Source of the DNA: DASUFP01 sp036274495
Lineage (GTDB): Bacteria > Bacteroidota > Bacteroidia > AKYH767-A > OLB10
NCBI GenBank assembly: GCA_036274495.1
Contig: DASUFP010000106.1
Span: forward strand, 1 to 64,000
Reading direction: 5' to 3'
DNA length: 64,000 bases
Shown here: positions 1-10,662 of the stretch, piece after piece
Layout: each line of letters opens with the position of its first letter
Position numbering within the stretch: position 1 is the stretch's first letter
Translations under genes and position numbers: made by a program
Notes under the pieces: model-generated
What the model was told of the DNA's origin: nothing
Database searches by the model: none
Seen by the model: the letters and a program-made list of their open reading frames with translations, nothing else

Positions 1-390
1 ACTCTTAAAGCATCAGTACCAAATGGATTTTATACAGTTGTAAAGAGATTTTCTTCAAAAGAGGAAAAGCAACGGATTGTTGCTCGAGTTATAAGACCTG
101 ATAATTTCGAATCCGAGGTAATAGGCATAGAGAATCATTTAAATTATTTCCATTTTAAGAAACAAGGTATTGATGAAAACTTAGCATATGGAATTGCTGC
201 GTATTTAAATACAACCTATGTGGATCAACATTTTCGTACATTTAATGGACACACTCAAGTTAATGCAACTGATCTGAGACAATTAAAGTACCCTTCACGT
301 GAAAAGTTAATAGAGATTGGTAGATGGGCTAAAGAAATTTTGAATTTTATTCCCGAAAATTTGGATCAACGAATAATGGCTACTTTATGA
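1..390 (+). CDS. DNA adenine methyltransferase, Eco57I/PstI type, C-terminal part
   Basis: Frame 1 is open from the window edge to a TGA at 388-390, giving the last 129 residues of a protein whose start lies outside the window. The segment FNGHTQVNATDLR followed by L-x-YP is the conserved C-terminal stretch of the N6-adenine methyltransferases that accompany BsuBI/PstI-type endonucleases; the preceding VKRFSSKEE and IENHLN blocks fit as well. These enzymes protect the host recognition site. The catalytic NPPY motif would lie upstream and cannot be seen. The stop overlaps the next gene by ATGA, which suggests translational coupling with the endonuclease. The specificity (PstI-like CTGCAG or another site) cannot be read from this part. 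Confidence 0.85.
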   Translation, partial: TLKASVPNGFYTVVKRFSSKEEKQRIVARVIRPDNFESEVIGIENHLNYFHFKKQGIDENLAYGIAAYLNTTYVDQHFRTFNGHTQVNATDLRQLKYPSREKLIEIGRWAKEILNFIPENLDQRIMATL

Positions 391-1337
391 CTCAAGAATC
401 AAATGAAATCAATCAGGCAATGGAAATATTAAAGGCCCTTGGATTGCCACGAGCCCAACAAAACGAAAGATCAGCATTAACACTGTTGGCACTCTTAAAT
501 ATAGAACCGGGTAAATCTTGGTCAGTAGCAGAAACTCCTTTGATTGGGATTACACCAATTATGGAATTTGCTTTGGCTAAATTCGGAAGGGAATATGCAC
601 CTAATACGAGAGAGACGTTCAGAAGGCAAACTATGCATCAATTTGTTGATGCTGGTATTGCTTTGTATAATCCCGATGATCCTGGCCGATCAGTAAATAG
701 TCCAAAAGCTGTTTATCAAATTGAACCTACAGTTCTGGGGTTAATTCATAAGTATGGCACGGATGAATGGGGTCCTGCATTAGAAGAATATTTAAAAATT
801 AACCAAGGCTTGGCTGCAAAATATGCAAATGAACGTGAAATGCAAATGGTGCCAGTTCAGATAGGAGATGGTAAGAAAATTGACCTTTCCGCAGGTGATC
901 ATAGTGTCCTCATAAAAGCTATTGTTGAAGAATTTGCACCAAGATATGTTCATGGAGCAGTTTTAGTTTATGCTGGTGATACAGGTGAAAAGTTTGGATT
1001 CTTTGATGAAGGCTTATTAAAAAGATTAGGTGTTGAAGTTGATATGCATGGTAAAATGCCTGACGTAGTATTATATTATCCTGAAAAAAATTGGGTAGTC
1101 TTAGTTGAATCTGTTACAAGTCATGGCCCAGTGGATGGTAAGAGACATGATGAACTTAAAAAACTGTTTGAAAAATGTAGTGCAGGATTGGTATTTGTAA
1201 CCGCATTTCCTTCCAGAAAAATCATGAAAGGGTATCTTCCATTTATTGCTTGGGAAACCGAGGTATGGTGTGCAGATGCACCAACTCATTTGATACACTT
1301 TAATGGAAGTAGGTTTTTAGGTCCTTATGATGTTTGA
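387..1337 (+). CDS. BsuBI/PstI-family type II restriction endonuclease
   Basis: This 316-residue protein matches the BsuBI/PstI endonuclease family over its length. An N-terminal winged-helix-like part (about 1-160) is followed by the conserved C-terminal nuclease part. PDVVLY with D226, then E241 in VLVESVTSHGPV, gives a PD-(D/E)xK-like core; VFVTAFPSR, IAWETEVW and HFNGSRFLGP are family signature blocks near the end. It would cut unmethylated DNA at the site protected by the upstream methyltransferase. The ATG overlaps the methyltransferase stop (ATGA), the usual operon layout for this pair. No truncation is visible, so the enzyme may be active. The recognition site is not predictable from the window. 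Confidence 0.93.
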   Translation: MTQESNEINQAMEILKALGLPRAQQNERSALTLLALLNIEPGKSWSVAETPLIGITPIMEFALAKFGREYAPNTRETFRRQTMHQFVDAGIALYNPDDPGRSVNSPKAVYQIEPTVLGLIHKYGTDEWGPALEEYLKINQGLAAKYANEREMQMVPVQIGDGKKIDLSAGDHSVLIKAIVEEFAPRYVHGAVLVYAGDTGEKFGFFDEGLLKRLGVEVDMHGKMPDVVLYYPEKNWVVLVESVTSHGPVDGKRHDELKKLFEKCSAGLVFVTAFPSRKIMKGYLPFIAWETEVWCADAPTHLIHFNGSRFLGPYDV

Positions 1338-1946
1338 TTCATCAATCTTAACATTTTTTCTTACTATTTTTATTTTAATTTGTTTATTTACATACTACAA
1401 ATATTAGTACTGATCTAAAAATCAATTAATTACAAAACTTTTTATTGGTGATTGCTTTTTAGAAATTTCTTTCTACTTTTCTGACATTAGTATTTTATTC
1501 CAATCACTTTAACTCAAAATTGGATCTATTCAATTTCTCTTGTCAGCCAAATGGCTGTGGTTCTGAATTCTGTATTCCTTATGTGATTTTGAATTAAAGC
1601 AATTAGTTTGTCTCAAATACTACAAAATTTATAGCTTTACCGTTAAACCTTTTGATATGTGATTTGATTGTTGGCGTGATTACTTTCTGTCATGTAATAG
1701 TATTAACAAATTTGACATTTGAAATTCTACCTACATTTTTTAAGAAGAACTATGAAATAATAGTTTATATTGCTGGATTGTTTAAAATTACATTGGAGAA
1801 TTTCTTCCGATAAAAGTGATAATAGTTGTAATATTATTTTTAAGATGATCTTGATTTTTTGGAAAAATCATCTTAATTATTTATTTAAAAGAACTAATAA
1901 ATAAAAAATAACAATCTTATATTACATAATTTAAAGAACCTTCCTT
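1338..1946 (+). other. AT-rich gene-free stretch with a hairpin
   Basis: No convincing gene is present in these 609 bases, which are very AT-rich. They hold an imperfect copy of sequence found again near 13.6 kb (listed separately). At 1839-1848 and 1867-1876 there is a perfect 10-bp inverted repeat (TTAAGATGAT / ATCATCTTAA) around a loop that also contains a shorter GATTTTT / AAAAATC stem. The hairpin could be a terminator or a leader element for the next gene; the sequence does not decide this. Confidence 0.6.
1449..1565 (+). repeat. Imperfect direct repeat, copy A (left edge of RHS block)
   Basis: Three blocks occur in the same order and spacing as at 13.62-13.74 kb. A 25-nt block at 1458-1482 matches 13630-13654 at 23 positions. 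AATCACTTTAA at 1502-1512 is identical to 13673-13683. CTATTCAATTTC at 1526-1537 matches 13705-13716 at 11 of 12. In the right copy the last block encodes the first codons of the membrane-protein gene, so copy A looks like a decayed upstream region plus gene start. The gap between blocks is 19 versus 18 nt. Mechanism of duplication is unknown. Confidence 0.65.
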
Positions 1947-4325
1947 ATGAAATACACCAAAACTAGATCAAAAGCCTTCTCTTTCATAGTTGGAATTTTA
2001 TTTTGTTTAAGCTATGCGACACAGACTAAATCACAATCATTAGAATTACAACTGAATGCAAATACCTATAATGGAGGATATAATATAAGTTGTAACGGAT
2101 CTTTTGATGGTAGCATTGACCTTGTTGTAATTGGTGGCACAGCACCTTTCACCTATATTTGGAGCAATAGCGCTGTAACCCAAGACATTAATAATTTGTC
2201 TGCTGGAGTTTATACTGTTACTGTTACGGATTTTAATGGTCAATCTGTTAGCTCGTCAAAAACATTGTCACAACCCCAATTATTATCAACCACACTTAAC
2301 CCAACTCATGTTACGATTTATGGTGCAAGTAATGGAAGAATTACACAAGAGGTAGGTGGAGGTACACCGCCATATACCTATTTGTGGAACACAGGTGCTG
2401 TAACGGCTACTATTACAAATCTTCCTATTGGAAATTATACAGTTACAGTGACTGATGCAAATGGTTGTTCAGATTTAAAATCGACAACGATTACTCAACC
2501 TCCACAATTAATTATTACCAATTTTTATGGCACTAATATTACTTGTCCTGGTGCTTATACTGGGAGTATTGATGCAGAAGTAAGTGGAGGAATTGCTCCA
2601 TACATTTATTCTTGGTCAAATGGAGCATTTACTCAGGATATTTCAAATTTGCGAGCAGGACAATATACATTAAGGGTTACTGATCAAGGAGGAGCATCTA
2701 TTGAAAACTCAATAACATTAACAGAACCTAGTGCTTTTCAAATAGAACTAACAAGCCCACTTTATCCAAATGGATATAATGTAAGCTGTAGTGAGTGCTA
2801 TAACGGCTCTATTACCTCCCAAGTATCAGGGGGCACACCATCCTATGTTTATAATTGGTACCATGGCGGATTAAATGTGGGTAGTACTACTTCACTATCT
2901 AATGTGGGAGGTGGAAATTATTCTCTTCAAATACTCGATCAGAATAATTGCGAAGCAAGAAAGGAAATTCAACTTAGAGAAGCCCCCGCTCATGGATGGT
3001 CTCGTGACGGAAATACTGGAACAAATCCAAATATAGAGTTCATTGGAAATATTGACCCAGTCGATTTATCATTTAAGACGAATAATTTGGAGCGCTTAAA
3101 AATCAGCGCAAATGGAGATATTGATATCAGTGGGGATTTAGCCATTGATGATGAAGTCCAGTTTGGGAATAACCGTTATATTCATTATCAGCCCCTGCAA
3201 GGCAGTGATCCTGAAATATTTAGTTTTGGTGAGCGTGCATCTCTTAATCCATTTGCTATCACTCCTTGCATTTCACCTATCCTAAGTGCACAACTTAATT
3301 ATCAATTTAATGGAACTATCCAATTGTATGGTAACTCATCTGCTGGAGGATTTTTAAATGTAATGAATGTTGGATTTGATGGAACAAATGCAATTATTGA
3401 AGCAACAGGTACTTCTAATGATCCCCTAGCAAACCGATTATTACTTAATTACTATTGTGGCAGAGATGTTTTTGTTGGAAATGGGACTAGTGGTGACTTA
3501 ACTGCGAACCATAACTTTTATACACTGGGTAATGTTGGAATTGGGACTTCAACCCCAGGCTATAAGTTTGAGGTTATGGGGGATATTAATATCAATGGCG
3601 ATATTAAAAGAAATGGAACTTCAATTTTAGGTGGATTGTGGGAAATTAATAGTTCAGGAATCCATTATGACAATGGTAATGTAGGAATTGGAACATTAAC
3701 AAATAATGCTACGCATCAACTTGAAGTAAATGGAGAAGTATTATTACTTGCAGGTCATGGAGACGTAAAAAATGGTTTACAATTTTTATCAAATAACGGT
3801 GTGCCAGATAGAAGAGGTATTAGTATTGGTTATGATAATGGTACTTTACGAGATGGATCTTTTAATTTCTGGATTCATGAATGGCAAAATGACCCAGTTC
3901 AATCATGCAGTTTTAATTTTAAGGAGGTTAACAATAACTCTTTATTAATGGCAATTCATGCAAATGGGAAAGTAGGAATCGGAGGAAGCTATGTACCTGA
4001 TGGATATACCTTAGGTGTTCATGGGAATATTATTGCTGAAGAAATTGTTCTACGGTTAGTTGGATCTTGGCCTGACTATGTTTTTGAAGAAGATTATCAA
4101 TTAAGAAGTTTGTCGGATATAAAATTATTTATCGAAAATAACCATCATCTTCCAGGGCTTCCACCTGCCAATGAAATTGAGGAATCAGGTCTTAATATTG
4201 GACAATTGATTAGTATACAAACACAAAAGATAGAGGAACTCACCCTTTATTTAATCCAGCTTAAGGAAGAAATGGATTTTCTCAAATTGGAAAATGAAAA
4301 ACTGAACAAACTTCTTAATAAATAA
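1947..4325 (+). CDS. Secreted SprB-repeat protein with tail-fibre-like C-terminus
   Basis: A 792-residue protein with an N-terminal signal peptide ending near TKSQS. Residues about 36-350 hold four SprB-type repeats, each with a core like GGTAPFTYIWSN followed by L-x-x-G-x-Y-T-V-T-V-T-D. The middle (about 350-690) contains repeated NVGIGT motifs typical of trimeric tail-fibre-like proteins of this phylum. The end has the common VFEEDYQLRSLSDI / NNHHLPGLPPA / ESGLNIGQL module and a coiled coil. No T9SS sorting tail is visible. It lies 23 bp before the RHS gene in the same direction, so the two are probably co-transcribed. A role in adhesion or in presenting the RHS protein is inference. Confidence 0.8.
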   Translation: MKYTKTRSKAFSFIVGILFCLSYATQTKSQSLELQLNANTYNGGYNISCNGSFDGSIDLVVIGGTAPFTYIWSNSAVTQDINNLSAGVYTVTVTDFNGQSVSSSKTLSQPQLLSTTLNPTHVTIYGASNGRITQEVGGGTPPYTYLWNTGAVTATITNLPIGNYTVTVTDANGCSDLKSTTITQPPQLIITNFYGTNITCPGAYTGSIDAEVSGGIAPYIYSWSNGAFTQDISNLRAGQYTLRVTDQGGASIENSITLTEPSAFQIELTSPLYPNGYNVSCSECYNGSITSQVSGGTPSYVYNWYHGGLNVGSTTSLSNVGGGNYSLQILDQNNCEARKEIQLREAPAHGWSRDGNTGTNPNIEFIGNIDPVDLSFKTNNLERLKISANGDIDISGDLAIDDEVQFGNNRYIHYQPLQGSDPEIFSFGERASLNPFAITPCISPILSAQLNYQFNGTIQLYGNSSAGGFLNVMNVGFDGTNAIIEATGTSNDPLANRLLLNYYCGRDVFVGNGTSGDLTANHNFYTLGNVGIGTSTPGYKFEVMGDININGDIKRNGTSILGGLWEINSSGIHYDNGNVGIGTLTNNATHQLEVNGEVLLLAGHGDVKNGLQFLSNNGVPDRRGISIGYDNGTLRDGSFNFWIHEWQNDPVQSCSFNFKEVNNNSLLMAIHANGKVGIGGSYVPDGYTLGVHGNIIAEEIVLRLVGSWPDYVFEEDYQLRSLSDIKLFIENNHHLPGLPPANEIEESGLNIGQLISIQTQKIEELTLYLIQLKEEMDFLKLENEKLNKLLNK

Positions 4326-4348
4326 ACAATTTATACTTCAGGGATAAT

Positions 4349-7300
4349 ATGAAATCTGTCATCGGAATATTAGCCGTTTTCGGCGTTTTGAATTTGCCGC
4401 TAAGTGTAAGTGGTCAAACAAGTTTGACGATTACAAACTTAAGTATGTCAAATAATAGTTATTCAGCTAGAGATGAAGTAATCGTTGAACCCACTTCAAA
4501 TGCAACTCCTGGGCCGAATATGCAAGTACGTATTTTTACAAATAAGGAATTGCAATTGACTGGATCTTATCAAAGTAATGTTAATCTTTCAAATAACGTT
4601 GTAAGCACACCTATCAATAAAAATTTACCTGTTGGGGCTATCAAGGGTAATTTTAGTGTATCTGAATCAGGACAATCAAGTTATGATATACCAATATACA
4701 TTCCACCTGGGACTAATGGAATGATTCCGACTGTAGGTATAAAATACAATAGTTCATCGGTGTCAGGAATTGTAGGACGAGGATGGGATATTAGAGGAAT
4801 ATCAGCAATCATGAGATCTCCCAAGGATCATTATCGTGATAATATTAAATCAGGAATTCAATTAAACTCTACGGATGCATTTGTTTTAAATGGTGTCAGA
4901 CTTATAGGAAACGGTCCTTTTTATCCAGAAGATGATATTCATACCAGGGTTACCCTAATTAATGGAGATTATTTTAAAGTCGAAGCAAAGAATGGCTTAA
5001 CTTATGAATATGGAAATACAGCTGATTCAAAGTTGATGATGTCAACACCATCTGTTCCCCTAATATATTATATAAATAGAGTTGTGGACAATTTCGGGAA
5101 TGAAATCTTATATGAGTATTATAATAGTAACAACGAAATTGCAATCAAGGAAATCAAATATACAAGAAATTTATTATCTGGAATCTCAGCTGGTAATTCA
5201 ATAAAATTTTATTATGATACAAGATCTGATCAATCTACTAAATATGTGCTGAATAACCAACTGGTCAGCACACTAATTTTACGAGAAATTGAAGTAAAAG
5301 TAGAAACCAAACTAACTAAGTTATATAAATTTATTTATGGGTTTAATGGGCAAAGCTATTTAAATGAAATTAAAGAATATGGGGATTCACAACAACCATT
5401 AAATTCAACATTATTTGGTTATGGAACAGAACCCACTCTACCCAGCTCAAATCAAACTTTAGCAACTTCTTCCCCACAATGGGCTGGTGCCTTTTTACCT
5501 GATGCAGCAGATTATAGAGTTGGTGATTTTAACGGTGATGGACTTTCAGATTTATTAGCTTTTCCGTATTCATCGATAAACCAATCAACAAATTATAAAA
5601 CATATACTGGCTGGACATTGTACATCAATACTCCAGGTGCAGTTAATCATGGTTGGTTTTTTGAACCTATAGCGTCAGAAACTATAAGCAATTTTGTACC
5701 GTATGGCATGAATGATTATTTTGGATTCAGCCCACATCCTACTATGGACGTGTTAGATTATAATAATGATGGCATGGATGATATGGTTATAGCTAAACCA
5801 TTTTCTGGCCAAGATCAGATTTGGGTTTACTTATCTAATGGTGTTGGATTTAATATTCCATCCCAACCAATAGTCAGTATTTCTCCTGATGCTGATTATT
5901 GTTTTGCTGATTTGAATGGCGATAATTTATTGGAATTGGTTGTATATGATTTGGGATTCTTCAGAATCGTTGACTTAGTTACCGGTTCTAGTTTTTATCC
6001 ACAATCAGGTACTAGTACTACACCATGTAGCGGTTCTGTTGGACAACCATATGAAGGCTTAAGAGCCGTAGATTTTAATGGAGATGGAATCAACGAGATA
6101 ATGTCAAATAGAAATAGCCAGTATCAAGTCATTATAAAGTTTAATTTAAATAATGGTGCTTTTACTAGCTTTACCTCTACAGAGATTAACTGTGTTCCCC
6201 AACCTAGTGCTTATCAACAACATTTGATGGGAGATTTAAATGGTGATGGTAATGTAGATATGATAAGAGTGCCATGTTGCGGATCAAATAATACTGTTAA
6301 AGTTAAATTTGGAAAAGGGATTGATTTCACTAGTGAAATCAATATCCCAAATTCGTTATCATCTTCTGATAAGAGAACATATTTGGTTGCAGATGTTAAT
6401 TTAGATGGAAGATCAGATTTAATTTGTTTGGCTTATACAACAAGTAACGGAAGGATTACCATCTATCTAGTTAATGGAGATCAATTGGATTCATTTACAG
6501 AAATTGGTCATATCAATGCAGGATTTCCTGATATCAGAGATTATTATTATGAGGCATTATCTGGACCTGTTGTTTTTGAAACATATCATGACAATATACC
6601 TTCGTTTTATATAGGTGATTTTAACGGTGATGGACATGCGGATGTTTTTTATAAGAACTGGGGCAATAGAAGAATTATTTACCTACAGAATGGAACCCCA
6701 CATTTACTAAGTAATATAACGGATGGGTACAGAAATAATATCAACGTTCAGTACAAATCTTTAAAGCCCAGTGCGGATAACTTTTATACAAAGGGCTCAG
6801 GATCCAATTTTCCTATCATGGATTATCAAGGTGCTTTTTGGGTAGTTAGTAAAGTGAATGAACCAAATGGAATAGGTGGAATTAGTGCCACAGATTATAA
6901 ATATGAAGCTGCAAAAGTTCATTTGCAAGGGAAAGGATTTTTAGGTTTTGAAAAGATTATAACTACGAATTCAACCCTTAATCGAAAAACAATTAAAGAA
7001 AATCAATTGAATGGAACATATTTTGAATTAATACCATATAAGAATCAAATCTACTCATTAGATAATAATACTCTCATTTCGCAAAAGGAATTTACTACAT
7101 CATTTTTAAGCTTCGGGACAAGCGTGTTACATTTTACAAAAATTGATAATTGGCTTGAAACTGACTTTATTTCTGGAAATACTTGTGAAAAAATATTTAC
7201 CTACAATGGAAATGGAATCATTACTAATGAAGTAATTAACGTATCAAATGGATTTGCAATAACTGAAAATGACTACACAATTGAATCTACTCCCCAAGGT

Positions 7301-10300
7301 AGTTGGGTTGCCTGGAAGCCTACTAATGTAAGTAATACAATTACTCGCTTTAATGAACCTCCAATCACTCGTCAAACATCTTTTGAGTATAATTTATTGG
7401 GTCAACTTTACATTTCGATTCAAGATCCACAATTGTCTGAATTTGTTAAGACAACACATAGTTATTATAATACAGGAGTACTGCATGAAAAACAGATTGA
7501 ATCTCCAAATTTACCGACCAAAATATTTGAATATTTTTATGATTCAAAATATAGATTTGTAACAAGAGTTAAAAATCCATTGAACCAATTTGTTGAATCT
7601 AATTTCGACGCTAAATGGGGCAAACCAATTTGGGAAAAGACCATAAGTGGTTTAATTACCTACTATTCGTATGATGAATATGGTAGATCGATTATTGTCA
7701 AAACACCAGATAATGTAAATACATATATTGCATATAATTGGGTTCAAACAAGCGAAATCTCTGGTGGAGATCCTGTGGATATTTCAAATTCATTATATTC
7801 AATTGAAACAAGTCGTGCAGGTTCTCCAGGCAAAAAGGAATTGTTTGATGCTATGGGTAGAAATACTCGAACAGAAAAGGAAGGCTGGGGTAACAATAAA
7901 GTTTACTCTGCAAACTCATATAATGCGAGAGGGCTAGTCAACTTTGTTTGCAGTACTTATGAATTGAGTTCTGGTTCTGGGTTTGTACCAACAGTAACTG
8001 AGAATTTATACGATGACTTTAATCGAATGAATGAAATTATTGTTACTGATGGAGCGATAACTAAAACAACTGTAATTGAGCATACATTTGATAATGGAAA
8101 TTATACTATTACAACCACGACTCCTGATTTTAAAACATATTCCAAAACAACAGATCCCGTTGGCAAACAAATTTTAGTAGAAGACGATGGCGGGATCGTT
8201 ACATATCAATATAATAGTAGCGGCCAATTGAAGTCCACGAGCTTGAATGGGCTTAATCTTAATACCTTGACTTATGATGTATATGGTAAGCAAAATCTTC
8301 TTAATGAAAAGAATTCTGGCGAAACAATTTATCAATACAATGCTTACAATAAATTAGTATATCAAGAGGATGCAAATGGCGTTGAATACGAGTTCGAGTA
8401 TGATGCATTGGATAGATTAACAGAAAAGACCGGACCCGAGGGCACTTATTTATATCAGTATGTTACCAATGGATATGGGCTTAATTTGATTCAGTCAATT
8501 GATGGACCTAATAATGTTTCATATGAGTATGCCTATGATTATTTGGATAGAGTTGTTAAATCAATTGAAACTATTGAAGGTCAAGAGTTCATAACTGAAA
8601 TTGAATATGATCAATTTAGTAACATTATTAAGAAAACATTCCCAAGCGGATATGCCATTGGAAAAACATATGATGAGAAAGGATATCAAACCCAAATTAC
8701 TAGTATAGATGATTCTCAGATAATTTGGCAAATGGATGAGATTACTCCGATTGTCACGAAGTATACAATGGGAAATGGAATTCAGACAATTAAAAATTAT
8801 TCTAACACAGGATTACCGTTAAGTTATATTAGCAATAACATACTCGAATTGGAATTCAATTTTGACGAGGTAAGTAAGAATCTTTTAACTAGAATGGAGA
8901 ATTATCCAAATTCTTTGAGTGAAAGTTTTAATTATGATCCCTTAAATAGATTAGAGGAAATGGAAGTAAACGGGTTAACTGCATTAAATATTTCTTATCA
9001 ACAAAATGGAAACATCAGTAATAAAACCGAGATAGGAAATTACGCATATGATCCATTGAAACTAAATGCTGTTACATCAGTAGAGAACATATTGGGGTTA
9101 GTTAGCCCCAATGAGCAAATTATTACCTACACTAATTTTAATAAAGTAGAATCTATAAATGAAGGCAGTTATGCATATTCAGTTTTATATGGTCCTGATG
9201 ATGAAAGGAAAAAAGTTGAAATGCTGGATCAAGGTATTTTAGAATATACTAGATATTACACTGGAGATTATGAAATGACTAATGAAAATGGGAATACAAT
9301 TGAAGTGCATTACATTGATTATGGTGCTATATATGTGCGAATTAATGGTGTTGGAAATATGTTTTATACTTATTCTGATCATCTAGGATCAATTTTAGCC
9401 GTTACCGACGAATCTGGACTTGTGATTGCACGACAGAACTTTGATGCTTGGGGAAACAAAAGGAATCCAATGAATTGGGAATATTCGAATATTCCTTCTA
9501 TTCCTTCATGGTTGTATCGAGGTTTTACCGGACACGAGCATTTGCAGGAATTCGGTTTAATCAATATGAATGGGCGATTGTATGATCCACAAATAGGTAG
9601 GATGCTAAGTCCAGACAATTATGTTCAAGATCCTGGAAGTAGTCAAAGTTATAATAAGTACAGCTATTGCTTTAATAATCCTTTGAAATTTACTGATCCA
9701 AGTGGTCAATTTGCATTATGGGACGATATAATAGTAGCTGGAGTGGGGTTTGCATTTGGATATGTATCTTATGGAATTACTAATAATGATTGGGGGTCAG
9801 ATGCTGTAGTAGCAGGGGGTATTACAGCCGGGACTGCTTTATTAGGCTACTATACTGGTGGAGGATCATTAGCTGGAGGGACAGTAGCAGGAGGGAGTAC
9901 ATTCGCAACAAATTTTGTTGTAAATTCAGCTATATCGTTAGTTGTTCCTTCAATTAATATTCCTGTAGGCAATTATTTAACATATTCAATTGGCCCTTCG
10001 TATGGATTAGGTCCAAATGGTTTTATGTCTGGTTTTGGTGGTAGTTGGACGTATTCATCTGGAGATGTTACCTTCAGTTATGCATTTGGAGTTCGTGGCT
10101 CTGCCAATGGCGGATATGAAACTCGTGCTAGTTTTGGAGGTATTTACTCAGGTAATGACCAGAATATCTCGCTTGCTATTACTAAGTTCGGTGGTACAGA
10201 TCCTCAAGCTGTTTGGCATGTGGGGTATGAAAAAGATGGCTTTTCGTTCGCAATGGATAACGATGTTTGGTTAAGCGGTGACAAGTATCGTACTGCTGCT

Positions 10301-10651
10301 GTTGAATTAGGAATGGGAGATTACAGAGGTGGCTTTAGTATTTACACCAATCGTGCTAGCGGAACGACAGATGCTGATAAACCAGATGAATGGTCTTCTG
10401 AAACATGGGGATGTAATAAATTTGGAAAAGGCACCTATGTTGATGGAAAAAGAATATATAGCGGTGCATATATAGGTTATAACAACGGAACAACGGTGTT
10501 TAGGGCAGGTATAAATGATCCTAGAGTACAAGATTTATTTCAAAATGGATTACACCGAATTATTGGTTCGTCCTACTTCAAAACTGATTACGAAACCAAT
10601 TCTAGACCCTATTTTGTTTACAGCTCATTTAGCCCATTTACACTCTATTGA
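4349..10651 (+). CDS. RHS polymorphic toxin, SpvB/FG-GAP N-terminus, Ntox23-like C-terminus
   Basis: A 2100-residue secreted protein with signal peptide ending near LSVSGQ. In order: an SpvB/TcB-like segment (about 104-165, IPIYIPPGTNGMIP and GRGWDIRG); seven FG-GAP/VCBS calcium-type motifs such as VGDFNGDGLSDLL (about 380-790); a long series of YD/RHS repeats; and the RHS-associated core (DHLGSILAVTDESG, NMNGRLYDPQIGRMLSP, closing at DPSGQ near 1783-1787). The 313 residues after the core are the variable effector part: a glycine-rich hydrophobic segment, then a beta-rich domain with NDVWLSGDKYRTAAVELG and VQDLFQNGLHRII, which recalls polymorphic toxin type 23. RHS shells encapsulate and cleave off such C-termini. 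The toxin-family call is tentative; the RHS call is firm. Confidence 0.88.
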   Translation: MKSVIGILAVFGVLNLPLSVSGQTSLTITNLSMSNNSYSARDEVIVEPTSNATPGPNMQVRIFTNKELQLTGSYQSNVNLSNNVVSTPINKNLPVGAIKGNFSVSESGQSSYDIPIYIPPGTNGMIPTVGIKYNSSSVSGIVGRGWDIRGISAIMRSPKDHYRDNIKSGIQLNSTDAFVLNGVRLIGNGPFYPEDDIHTRVTLINGDYFKVEAKNGLTYEYGNTADSKLMMSTPSVPLIYYINRVVDNFGNEILYEYYNSNNEIAIKEIKYTRNLLSGISAGNSIKFYYDTRSDQSTKYVLNNQLVSTLILREIEVKVETKLTKLYKFIYGFNGQSYLNEIKEYGDSQQPLNSTLFGYGTEPTLPSSNQTLATSSPQWAGAFLPDAADYRVGDFNGDGLSDLLAFPYSSINQSTNYKTYTGWTLYINTPGAVNHGWFFEPIASETISNFVPYGMNDYFGFSPHPTMDVLDYNNDGMDDMVIAKPFSGQDQIWVYLSNGVGFNIPSQPIVSISPDADYCFADLNGDNLLELVVYDLGFFRIVDLVTGSSFYPQSGTSTTPCSGSVGQPYEGLRAVDFNGDGINEIMSNRNSQYQVIIKFNLNNGAFTSFTSTEINCVPQPSAYQQHLMGDLNGDGNVDMIRVPCCGSNNTVKVKFGKGIDFTSEINIPNSLSSSDKRTYLVADVNLDGRSDLICLAYTTSNGRITIYLVNGDQLDSFTEIGHINAGFPDIRDYYYEALSGPVVFETYHDNIPSFYIGDFNGDGHADVFYKNWGNRRIIYLQNGTPHLLSNITDGYRNNINVQYKSLKPSADNFYTKGSGSNFPIMDYQGAFWVVSKVNEPNGIGGISATDYKYEAAKVHLQGKGFLGFEKIITTNSTLNRKTIKENQLNGTYFELIPYKNQIYSLDNNTLISQKEFTTSFLSFGTSVLHFTKIDNWLETDFISGNTCEKIFTYNGNGIITNEVINVSNGFAITENDYTIESTPQGSWVAWKPTNVSNTITRFNEPPITRQTSFEYNLLGQLYISIQDPQLSEFVKTTHSYYNTGVLHEKQIESPNLPTKIFEYFYDSKYRFVTRVKNPLNQFVESNFDAKWGKPIWEKTISGLITYYSYDEYGRSIIVKTPDNVNTYIAYNWVQTSEISGGDPVDISNSLYSIETSRAGSPGKKELFDAMGRNTRTEKEGWGNNKVYSANSYNARGLVNFVCSTYELSSGSGFVPTVTENLYDDFNRMNEIIVTDGAITKTTVIEHTFDNGNYTITTTTPDFKTYSKTTDPVGKQILVEDDGGIVTYQYNSSGQLKSTSLNGLNLNTLTYDVYGKQNLLNEKNSGETIYQYNAYNKLVYQEDANGVEYEFEYDALDRLTEKTGPEGTYLYQYVTNGYGLNLIQSIDGPNNVSYEYAYDYLDRVVKSIETIEGQEFITEIEYDQFSNIIKKTFPSGYAIGKTYDEKGYQTQITSIDDSQIIWQMDEITPIVTKYTMGNGIQTIKNYSNTGLPLSYISNNILELEFNFDEVSKNLLTRMENYPNSLSESFNYDPLNRLEEMEVNGLTALNISYQQNGNISNKTEIGNYAYDPLKLNAVTSVENILGLVSPNEQIITYTNFNKVESINEGSYAYSVLYGPDDERKKVEMLDQGILEYTRYYTGDYEMTNENGNTIEVHYIDYGAIYVRINGVGNMFYTYSDHLGSILAVTDESGLVIARQNFDAWGNKRNPMNWEYSNIPSIPSWLYRGFTGHEHLQEFGLINMNGRLYDPQIGRMLSPDNYVQDPGSSQSYNKYSYCFNNPLKFTDPSGQFALWDDIIVAGVGFAFGYVSYGITNNDWGSDAVVAGGITAGTALLGYYTGGGSLAGGTVAGGSTFATNFVVNSAISLVVPSINIPVGNYLTYSIGPSYGLGPNGFMSGFGGSWTYSSGDVTFSYAFGVRGSANGGYETRASFGGIYSGNDQNISLAITKFGGTDPQAVWHVGYEKDGFSFAMDNDVWLSGDKYRTAAVELGMGDYRGGFSIYTNRASGTTDADKPDEWSSETWGCNKFGKGTYVDGKRIYSGAYIGYNNGTTVFRAGINDPRVQDLFQNGLHRIIGSSYFKTDYETNSRPYFVYSSFSPFTLY

Positions 10652-10662
10652 AATCAATATGT

